Source of the DNA: Periconia sp. R9002
Taxonomy: Eukaryota; Ascomycota; Dothideomycetes; Pleosporales; Periconiaceae
Length of the DNA stretch: 64,000 nt
Assembly (NCBI GenBank): GCA_023627715.1
Contig: JAMAHW010000110.1
Span: forward strand, 1 to 64,000
Direction: 5' to 3'
Position numbers and translations under genes: made by a program. Below the pieces are notes generated by a model that saw nothing but the letters and a program-made list of their open reading frames with translations, searched no databases and was not told where the DNA came from. Below, one piece after another: positions 55,715-64,000 of the stretch (position 1 is the stretch's first letter; each line of letters opens with the position of its first letter).

Positions 55715-57775
55715 GATGACAACGATGAAAGGATTTCGTCCAAGCGTGAGGTATGGTATGATGATCAGTCAATAATTTGGGACGAGCTCGATCGCGGAGG
55801 CGCGATGGACTCTTTCGAAGAGATGTAAGGACCTCGATGGATGGAATATGCGGAACTTAACCGATAGGGTGTGTGAAACTCAATCGGGAAGGCGTGATGC
55901 GCTCTATTCGTGGGATAGAGTTGGTTCGGTGATGTGTGATAATGAATTTGGTGAACAAGAAAATTGAAGCAGTTGAATCGATGAAGTAGAAAGAAGAGCA
56001 GAAGAAACGTTTCTGGGTCTGACCTTCCATGAGCAGGACGATAACCTCTTGAAATGCTTCTGGTTTGGCTATTAATCCCGAGAACGAGGTAGTATTGGAA
56101 ATAATTGCAGTCATGATCGTGGTGTTGATTGTTAATTGGTCGACGATAAGTAGTATTTAGAATTCATCAATTAAGCTACTCGTGAAAAGGTGCTCTAGGT
56201 GGTGGGCGGAAGTAGAAACAAAAATTCATTTATATGTAATTGAGTAAATTTCATTGAACGACAAAAATGCTACCATTTTTTCCGTTGAAATCCACTAAGA
56301 ACAGATGTAGTCATTGCCTACATAACTATGTAGTTGTATCCATTATTCTCCAAACACCTGGCCGAGAACATTACTGTGTTTTTCTGCCTGTGTCGATACC
56401 CCGAGTAGTACAACACTCTGCGATGATTTATTCAATCTTTTCATTCTCCAAACACATTCCACCGAATGGTAACCAGCATCATTTTATCTAAGTTTTGTGG
56501 ATACAAAACTATTGGCTTCAGGCATGTGAACATACATGTACATCAATTGATATGTACATACGGGTTTAGCTGGGTTTGGAACAGTGTGTCAACCGCACTT
56601 TCTACTTTGAATTACTCTTTAACAGGCTCTCAAAGAACCTTCTATATGCTGTTACCAGTCATTCTAGATATTGGTTTCTGTTAGCCAGCAATCTCAGGAT
56701 GCAACAGACCCTATTAAAAGTTTCTAAAAGTTTCTTCTTCTTCGCAATTGATTGGTGAAATCAGTCACGGTATCAGTGCCAGACCCCATAATGTATTCTT
56801 CCATTAACAGCCACCGCTGCATGCAAAATATAATCCTCGATTTCTCAACGCCAACGACTAATCAGAACAATCCAATTCACTTAGATAGACCAGAGCATCT
56901 ACCTCGTTCCACCAGGCGGAATCCCCCCACGACCCAGCTGCTCTTAACTCAAGAAGATATGTCTAGTTCTATATCACGTATGCAATGATTTACTATTTAT
57001 GCGCGTCCCGACCGAGGTCGTCTTTATGACATTTCACTGCAAGTCATTCGTTTACTAATATGACGCTATTCTTCTTCTTTTATCCCTGATTCCCCTGTCC
57101 TCGTTCCTAGCACCATAGCTCTACAGTGCAATTTGGTCAGACAACAGATCGACTTCCGCCTATGCTGTACATATTTTCCCTGGCAACGGACACGGGAATA
57201 AATCTCACAATAGATAAAATCAAACTGTAACACCCTCAACTAGCAGAACCTGATACAAAGCAAAAAAAAACACGTCTAGAATTATCTACGTATGCCCAGC
57301 CAAGCGCAGTACACCGATTACATCAAAGTAACGTTATATCAATATGCTGCTAATTCTATATAGAATAGCAGATTAACAAGGCTAACTAAGATCTAGGGGA
57401 TGATCAGGATCATATACGCGACCGTACTATCTACACAGCATGCCTGCTGATAAGAGAGTCGCGAAAAGCGAGGAAAGCGAGATCCATCTCCCCAATCAGT
57501 CAAGGGACCGGCTTCGCTTCGCTACCCGCTCTACAAAAAAGATAGGTAATCCTCTTAAGCTTACCGTTCCACTGCCAGGCTTGCCCGCATATCTGATGTA
57601 GCTCAAGAACGCTCCCATTAACTAGATCCTGCAGGCCAGCGTAGTTCTAGGCAGCACACTTTGACGGTTAAACATTGGCGAGCTCGCTTCTTCAACTGCT
57701 GTCCTCGCCATTTACGTACAGCCCGAGAGAATCCATCGTCCTTTCATTGAGTGCAGGAAAACCGAGACGAGCGGA
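55715..57775. other. Gene-poor AT-rich region
   Basis: About 2.1 kb. The left 400 bp may contain a first exon of the preceding gene (56024-56114). Elsewhere I see no coding exon. A near-perfect 25-nt palindrome lies at 57347-57371. The right end must contain the promoter of the GH32-like gene. Confidence 0.5.
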
Positions 57776-59636
57776 ATGTTCTCTGACGAGATACTTCCAC
57801 CCTGCACATCTAGTACCAACTGGGATTTGGAAAAAAGACCCAAGGCAGACGAACATGGCAACGATGTCCCAAGACTGCGCAATCCAAAAACGCATTTGTA
57901 CCGACCACAATCAAATTTAAGGAGGATTCTCTTGGGAGGGCTCTTGTTAATCTCCTTTGTGATGCTCCACCATGGTTACCCTCGGCCGTTTTTGCTACGC
58001 AAGGCTACATGCTCCAGGCAGACCCCGTCTCTGCACTTTTCAACCCCAGGCAGTTCTCGCGGAGCTCCATCTGGCTTGTTCATAGATAGTGACAAAATAT
58101 GGCATCTTTATTTTCAGTGTGAGTGGACGCGCTCTGATGCGCCAATGCACATCTAACCATTTCACAGCTTCTCCAGGACCTAATTCGGCAACACATTGCG
58201 CGAGTTGGGGACACGCAACTTCTCCTGACCTCTATACTTGGAGCATACACCGTATTGCCCTGCAAGATGCCGAATCCGATATCTGTGGCGGTTCCGTTGT
58301 GATAGACAGAAACAATACGTCAAGATTGTTCCCCAATCAAACGAACGGCGTTGTCGCGCTTTACACAGAGCGTCATCTAGGGAGTACCCTGCAGCAGCTC
58401 GCCGTGGCATATTCTATCGATGGAGGCTACACATTTACCAAGTCGTCCAAACTCCCACGACTGTCAGTCTCAAACGACCTGCGAGCTCCGAAAGTAACAT
58501 GGCACGAGCCGACTCAGCGCTGGACCATGACGGCTACAAAAAGGACAGGTAGTGCAATTGGAATTTATACTTCTCCCAATCTCCTCGAATGGGACGCAGC
58601 ATCCGAATTCACAGCTCGAGATCTCGGGATTCCTATCCAGCAATTTGAGTATCCAAGCCTAGTCTCCATCCCACGGATCAACTCGACCGGTGCCGAAAAC
58701 CTCAATCACCCTACCGTCCCAGGGGGAACGCTCAAATACATGAACGACTACATATTTATCGCCTCGTCGAAGCAGAGCGACGACGCTCACACGCGTTACT
58801 TCCCAGGCACATTCAACGGCACACACTTCCACGCCATGGACACCAGCACCGACCAATTTCTCGACTTCGGCCCAGACAACTACGTAAACCAATTCTTTTT
58901 CGGCCTTACCAACGAAAACCCCATCATCAGCTTAGGCCTCAGCACAAACCCTCACCATCACAAAACATCCCTTCTTTCCTCCTCCCCCTCAACCCAACCC
59001 AACACCATCCTCACCCTCCCCCGCGAAAGCAACCTCATCTACGGCCCCAACGAAGGCGACCTCTCCTACTTCAGCCGCCCCTACCACCTAAACTCCCTCC
59101 GCGACGTCACCCTCGCCACGTTATCCGCGGCCAACATCTCGGATTTCCACATCGCGTACGACGGGTCCGACACCGCAACCCTCATCGAAGTCAACCTCGA
59201 AATGCAACCTCCAGACGACGAAACCGTAGAGTTCAACGTCGATTTCATCTTGGGGTTTTCAAAGGGTGCAGGAGGAGGAGGAGGACCCATACTGTGTACC
59301 GCCGTCTTCCGCACCTGGGACGCCGATTTTGGGTGTGATCGTAGTCTGGTTCGCGCGCAAAAGGACGAAGACGATAACATGCGAAGCAGCAACAGGATGG
59401 CCGCGCGTGGCGTCCGCCCCCTCCTCCCGTTCCACAATCCGGCTGTGAGGAGGTGGCTCGTGCACATTGTGCTCGACGGGCCTCTCGTGGAGGTGTTTTT
59501 GAATGGCGGGGTCAGGGTTGGGACTATGAATACGTTTGCGGATGATGCTGCGGGGATTGATGAGGTAAGGTTTCAGAGCGGCGAGATACCTGCTTGGGCT
59601 GTTTTGAAGGCGGGGGTGCAGAGGTTGAGAGCGTGA
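57776..59636 (+). CDS. Membrane-anchored GH32-like protein, probably inactive
   Basis: Two exons: 57776-58118 and 58168-59636 (603 aa). A cytosolic N-terminus of ~50 residues precedes one membrane helix (ILLGGLLLISFVMLHHG, about 51-67), making a type II protein. The GH32 five-bladed propeller is recognisable from LHFSTP (about 86-91), SWGHATSPDLYTW (127-139), the APKVTWHE strand and FEYPSLV, and the C-terminal beta-sandwich is present. The catalytic motifs are altered: the nucleophile Asp of NDPNG is Ala (GAPSG, residue 97), the Asp of the RDP motif is Ala (RAP, residue 221), and the EC motif is EY (Glu275 kept, Cys lost). Active invertases and inulinases need both Asp residues. I infer a non-catalytic, perhaps sugar-binding, surface protein. 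The frame is intact with no stop codons, so it is not an obvious pseudogene. Confidence 0.85.
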
Positions 59637-60421
59637 GTGGGGGGCGGGTGGTGGAGAGGTGTGGAGGGCGTGCGTGGGTTAGCGACGCTCGCGTGGTACG
59701 GGTGTGCAGTACGACTTTGGTGTGTGTGTTTCTTTGTTTTGGGGAGAAGAGTACACAGTGGTGTGGGGATGGGTCCCTAGTGTTAGAAGTTGGGACTGGG
59801 CGATGCAAGCACAACGGCGTGGCCGAAGTCGTGTGTGAGAGCGTACACGACCGTTAAATTGGGAGCATGGGGAGGAGTGGATGTACGTTTCAAATGTTAT
59901 GCTTTGTTCTGGGAAATGGCGCACAGCGGCGTATTTGTGTGGAACACATGTAACCTTGTTTATCGAATTTATTTGGCTATGTTTTTCAACATTCTTGCAA
60001 ACTAGTTTAACCTGGGGACTCCCTTTCCGAATGCATACCAATCCCAAGCCCTCGGTTTTAGAAGATGTCTCAGGACTTTTGGTACGTCCTTCCTCTTTTG
60101 CGAGGAAAATGTGGAAACGGAGAGAGTAATTAATCGTACATGCACCGACCGACCGACCGACCAACCAACATTTGAACTTTGTTGTAGAACAGGGGGTGGG
60201 GAAAGAACGCCTCGCTAATCATATGCATAGAAGACGACGAGGAAAATAGGGGAGAAAGAGAAAACCGCCGGTCATTCGGCGTGAAGTCTGCAATTTGGTG
60301 CAAACGATACAGGTATAAAAGGAACCAAAGTGGGAATATAATGTTGAACCACGTGACGAAGGGGTATGATTAGGTAGGTAGAGATTTCGAAAAGGGAGAA
60401 ACGAAAAAAATAGAGAAAACA
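59637..60421. other. Convergent 3' intergenic region
   Basis: 785 bp between the GH32-like (+) and GT8 (-) stop codons. It contains a GT-rich stretch at 59.64-59.78 kb and a (GACC)n run at 60146-60163. No gene was recognised. Confidence 0.55.
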
Positions 60422-61540
60422 TCATTTTACGATTGTATCTCTCATTTCAAAAAACCCCTCCATCCGCCACCGCCACGAAGTCATCATATCCTTCAACCGG
60501 TCATCCAAGGGATGCCACCACTTATCGTGGATGCTCTTGACGCCGCCCTCGACATCCTCCCACCGCGGGAAATGGATGTTCCACGTATTCTCCAGCAACA
60601 TCCAGGACATGGCGCCTTCGCGCCTGTGCGCGTAGTTGAGCAAGTTCTGCTCCTGCATGGCCGGGTTGAAGCGATCGGGGATGGCGAGGATAGAGAGGTA
60701 GTAGTCCAGCATCTCGATTGAGGGTTTGAAGACGAAGAAGCCAGCGTTGAAGTAGTTGTAGTTTGGGTAATCGTTGTTTTCGATCGAAGGGGGGAAGCCG
60801 TGCTCGGCCTTCATTTCCGTGACGGCGGCGAAGGCGTAGGTGGGTGGGAGGGGGCGTTCATCGGGTTTGATGACGGGGTCGTCCGGGTGCGTTTTGTTGA
60901 CCTGGGTTTCCTGGATGGCGACGGCCGGGTCGGTGAAGATGCCGTCGAGGGGCTGGGTGAGGATCGTGTCGCCGTCGAGCAGCGCGATGCGCTCGAACTG
61001 GGTGAGTTCCCAGATGCGGAGCTTGGTGAGGATGCCTTGCCAGTTTGCGACGTCGGTCTTGGCCCAGTCCGAGGTGATGGATTCGGCGACGACGACGAGG
61101 GCGCCGTCGCGCTTGAGGCGTTCGCGGAGTTCCAGTGGGACTTTGTCGGTGCAGAGGACGACGAAGGGGATGGTGGGGTCGCGGGAGCGGGTTTCGTTGG
61201 CGTAGAGGAGTTGGTAGGTCAGTGTTCGGACGGCGACGAAGTAGTGGTCGGTCACTTTGGCGTCTTCTTTGCCCGAGAGGAAAGTAGCGAAGGCGTATTT
61301 GGATTTTACATGGGATAGTTCTGGGTATTTTTCGTCTTTATGGGGTTTGGATTGGAAGTGGCTCTTTGCTTTGTGGGTGACCTGGCAAACGACGGTGTCT
61401 CTATTGGTATAACATGAGGAAGGCGGTGGGATATAGAGGAGGAGAGTGAAAACTATAACGACAGTAACGGCGAGGAATAGAAATTTGGTCCGGACGGATG
61501 AGCGACTCCATACCGGAGCAGACTGTTGGTAGTATGCCAT
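60422..61540 (-). CDS. GT8-type glycosyltransferase, type II Golgi membrane protein
   Basis: Single exon, 372 aa. A short cytosolic N-terminus is followed by a membrane anchor (FLFLAVTVVIVFTLLLYIP). The luminal domain has the GT8/glycogenin-like order: KYAFATFLSG, YFVAVRTLTYQLLYA, FVVLCTD, NWQGILTKLRIWELTQFERIALLDGDTIL with the metal-binding DGD, then NYFNAGFFVFKPS and EQNLLNYAHR, and an HDKWWHP near the end. Golgi anchoring points to protein or lipid glycosylation rather than glycogen priming. GNT1-like N-acetylglucosaminyltransferases are the nearest kind, and donor sugar cannot be decided. Confidence 0.9.
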   Translation of the reverse strand: MAYYQQSAPVWSRSSVRTKFLFLAVTVVIVFTLLLYIPPPSSCYTNRDTVVCQVTHKAKSHFQSKPHKDEKYPELSHVKSKYAFATFLSGKEDAKVTDHYFVAVRTLTYQLLYANETRSRDPTIPFVVLCTDKVPLELRERLKRDGALVVVAESITSDWAKTDVANWQGILTKLRIWELTQFERIALLDGDTILTQPLDGIFTDPAVAIQETQVNKTHPDDPVIKPDERPLPPTYAFAAVTEMKAEHGFPPSIENNDYPNYNYFNAGFFVFKPSIEMLDYYLSILAIPDRFNPAMQEQNLLNYAHRREGAMSWMLLENTWNIHFPRWEDVEGGVKSIHDKWWHPLDDRLKDMMTSWRWRMEGFFEMRDTIVK

Positions 61541-63009
61541 GCCAGCTAGGGAGAAAGAAAGTTTTCAGACGCTGTGATTGTAGTGGGCGTGCAAAGTCTT
61601 TGACCACGAGCGGCCGCACACCAAGGTAATAAGACACAGACCGGAGTGGAGGGGATTCAACGAAAGTGGTCGTAAGACGTAAACTAAGAGTAAATAAAGA
61701 AAAATTCCTAGTCCCTAGGCAGCAGACACGATACCTAATGATAAGACATCCCAGACGGTAACCCTCGGATCATCAAGGCGCAGACACGCAAGCACTGTAA
61801 CATTGCCTTTATCTCTCCCACCCCTACCCTCGAACGCCCAATCTCTTCTTGCCCCCCTAATCATGCGCCTTGCTAAGGCCAGCGTAGGATGAGGGACAGC
61901 ACCACCCAAAACCGGAGCACGATGCACCGAAACCAAAACCTCAGCTGCGCCTCTGGCTCACACAACAACAAACGGCTGAACATGCCCTACACGGGTATGA
62001 CAAGGGCGCACGTTGCGCCACTAACGGCTTGAATAATCATGACGATGAGCATAGCCCTAGACTAAGAACTGCTGAACCGGCGTAGGCAATTGTACGTACG
62101 TACATAAATTCGTTAGCACCCACGCTTGACACGCATGACACGAAAGTGATTTTGCTCAAAACCTGTAAACGACTCGACTTGCTCCAACGTGCATCTATTG
62201 GCATTATGCTGTGGCGAATGGGGTGAAAACGGATAAGAGGTCTGGTGGCATTGACAATGGAATGGACGCACGCGGTGAGGAGATGGTATGATATCTCTGT
62301 AAGCTGAGCCCACTAACTCATTTAGGGTTAAGGTGTCGCCGCCACATTGGCTAAAGATTTTAGCTTAAATCTATTTCTGGCAATGTAGGGCGTAAGAAAT
62401 CCGCGACGCGTAGTTTTGAACTACACTGGGCAATAAATTACGATAAATCGAAGAGACCAAAAACGCCCGGGAACGGGAATGAAGCGAATCGAAACCCTGA
62501 CTGGACTGGAGGGAATAAAGCCAGCGCTCCTAATCCGTTTTGGCGCTTACATCAGTCCAATAGCGACCACGAGAAATCAATATAAGCTCACATTAGCGGA
62601 CCAGCGTCAAGCTTCAGCCGTTGCCAATAAATTTGCAAGGTACTTGATCAGACAACTTCATGGCGACATTTGGTGGGAAATTAGAGATGGCATTACTCAG
62701 TCGGTTTACGAAGTGGATTATCAATCCCCTATCAGTATAACAGCCCTTGATTTCAGAGAAGAGCATAATGTCGATTCCTTCTTGGATCCTCATTTTTCAA
62801 GAGTAGAATTGTATCCGGCTGTCCGCGGATCCATGATGCAACGCCAGGTACCGAAATGGTCTGCTTAAACAGATAGATACGGTGTCCAGCAGAACCATCC
62901 ACTTCAAATTCGCCATTTGAAACGACACCACAATATGTTGTCTATTCATGTGATCAGAATGCCAGCGAAACAGCGAGGTCATTTCAAAACACGACGTCTG
63001 TCACATCGC
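61541..63009. other. Intergenic region with one doubtful ORF
   Basis: About 1.5 kb. It contains the GT8 promoter on the left and a 129-codon ORF (62479-62868), listed separately. An ACGT-repeat lies near 62092-62103. No other feature was recognised. Confidence 0.45.
62479..62868 (+). CDS. Doubtful small ORF, 129 aa
   Basis: Open frame from an ATG at 62479 with no recognised domain or signal peptide. Its composition is protein-like (IWWEIRDGITQSVYEVDYQ) rather than low-complexity, which is why I list it. It could be a chance ORF or a fragment of a lineage-specific gene. Confidence 0.25.
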   Translation: MKRIETLTGLEGIKPALLIRFGAYISPIATTRNQYKLTLADQRQASAVANKFARYLIRQLHGDIWWEIRDGITQSVYEVDYQSPISITALDFREEHNVDSFLDPHFSRVELYPAVRGSMMQRQVPKWSA

Positions 63010-63606
63010 TTATGACCCATTTTCCACTTCTCCCGTCGCGGCCCCCACGTTCGGCGTACTAACACCGTCTGCGCTCTTCGCCGCTTCGACTTCAGCCGCA
63101 GTGGGATACTGAGGCACGTCGACGATGACGCCAGGGTCTTTGCTTCGATTCGCAAGCATATCGGCACGTTTCTTTCCATGTACGTCAGCCATAGCACGTT
63201 AAAAGTAGCAAACGAGATGAAGAGTGTTTATGCATCCGATCGCCTGAACAGGCAATGCATGAAAAGATGCACGCACCTGTTTGACCTGTGCGCTCTCCTC
63301 TACGTTCCCTTCGCCAAGAAATTCCCGCTCAATCTCGCCTTCGACGTCCAGACCGGGACTCACGACCACACTGCCTTTGCGCTCTCTACCCAGGGCTGGC
63401 GCATCCTTGCTATCGGCAGCAGCTTTCCGACTTGCTTCTTCCGGGCTTGTGGGTATGCCGTCGAGCTCTACGGGAGCTGCGTTGATCGCAGGCGTGTTGG
63501 TGTCTATAAAGGGCGTTGAGGTAGCGACTGCTGTCGAGGTCTTGTCAGGGAAAGTCGTAGACTGGGTGGGATCGCTCGTGGGAGGGGACACGGGGGTTTC
63601 GGCCAT
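63010..63606 (-). CDS. Small disordered protein, unrecognised
   Basis: Two exons: 63606-63277 and 63171-63010 (163 aa). The N-terminus is Thr/Pro/Ser-rich (TPVSPPTSDPTQSTTFPD). The middle has EEASRKAAADSKDAPALGRERKGSVVVSPG, a possible phosphosite region, then DVEGEIEREFLGEGNVEESAQVKQ. The second exon adds KRADMLANRSKDPGVIVDVPQYPTAAEVEAAKSA, which looks conserved. The acceptor is AAAG preceded by a GGCTGAC branch-like site, and no other site keeps the frame. No function is assigned. Confidence 0.65.
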
Positions 63607-64000
63607 GATCTTCACAGAGCAGCGAGAGAGCGCGGTCAAGTCAAAGTGTAAAAAGGAAGCGGAATAGAAACAGAGAGAAATAGAGAAGGACAGAGAGAGA
63701 CAGATGAGGGGTAGAGAAGCACCGAATCTTGCCTTGCAGAAGGTCGATCTTGTTGGTGTTGTTGCCTTGATACCTACCTAGGTAGTTATCAGCCTTCAGC
63801 TTCAGCCGCGCCCGACCCCTCGTGAGCCTGGCACCACATAAATAAAGCAAGCAAGGTGGAGCGGTCAAATATATCCCCGGCGGCGTAGTCAGCCACGGGG
63901 TAAAGACAAGGATCTAGCTACGCCGTTGACGTACATATGCCTGAAATCTACGCACCAAAGACGCCGAATCGTGCGAAAAGACGGCGCATGTTTGCAGCAG
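63607..64000. other. Upstream region at the window edge
   Basis: 394 bp with a GA-rich stretch at 63.65-63.70 kb. It would contain the promoter of the gene ending at 63010. Nothing else was recognised. Confidence 0.5.

Noticed and set aside
1..64000. tRNA, rRNA and CRISPR features
   Set aside because: I looked for the T-loop GGTTCRANNC type motif on both strands and for regularly spaced direct repeats by eye and found none. A covariance-model scan would be decisive and could not be run.

Overview
The window is a 64 kb stretch of nuclear DNA from a filamentous ascomycete (Pezizomycotina). The evidence is many short spliceosomal introns (mostly 45-80 nt, GT..AG, with CTGAC/CTAAC-like branch sites), compact genes on both strands, and fungal families such as a Sec9 t-SNARE, Vma21, a DUF2406 protein, a fungal-type thioredoxin reductase and a Trm82 WD protein. 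Intron style and gene content fit Dothideomycetes best; that class is an inference. I found no bacterial, viral or organellar genes, no rRNA or tRNA gene, and no CRISPR array.

Layout: 1-2 kb is microsatellite-rich and gene-free. 2-8.4 kb holds a Fun30-type SNF2 remodeller (-), the V-ATPase assembly factor Vma21 (+) and a DUF2406 protein (-), followed by a 2.8 kb gene-free upstream region. 11.2-15.7 kb is one large gene (-) with eleven inferred exons, fusing a zinc finger, a P-loop GTPase, a RING-like finger and a patatin phospholipase. 17-21.6 kb holds mitochondrial methylmalonate-semialdehyde dehydrogenase and calnexin. A lone cytochrome P450 (23.2-24.9 kb) has long empty flanks. 27.5-47.1 kb is a dense housekeeping block: GNAT acetyltransferase, ribosomal P0, Trm82, thioredoxin reductase, a small unknown protein, Atg14, cystathionine gamma-lyase, an ecto-nucleotide pyrophosphatase, a second unknown protein and eIF3d. 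48-49.6 kb encodes a secreted bicupin of the oxalate decarboxylase family, followed by a short DNA element with inverted ends and a dispersed repeat. 50.5-54 kb holds Sec9 and an NDP-glucose 4,6-dehydratase. 54.5-64 kb is looser: an unknown tail-anchored protein, a membrane-anchored GH32 homologue that has lost key catalytic residues, a GT8 glycosyltransferase and a small disordered protein.

Most genes act independently: translation and tRNA modification (P0, Trm82, eIF3d), secretory pathway and membranes (calnexin, Vma21, Sec9, Atg14), sulfur and redox metabolism (cystathionine gamma-lyase, thioredoxin reductase), and carbohydrate surface or secreted functions at the right end. No biosynthetic cluster is evident. 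The points most worth a second look are the zinc finger-GTPase-RING-patatin fusion, the apparently catalytically dead GH32 protein, a sequence shared between an intron of the patatin gene and the region downstream of Sec9 (introner-like), and a ~207 bp MITE-like element next to the second copy.

Exon coordinates were derived by hand from splice consensus and reading-frame continuity. They are predictions without transcript support.
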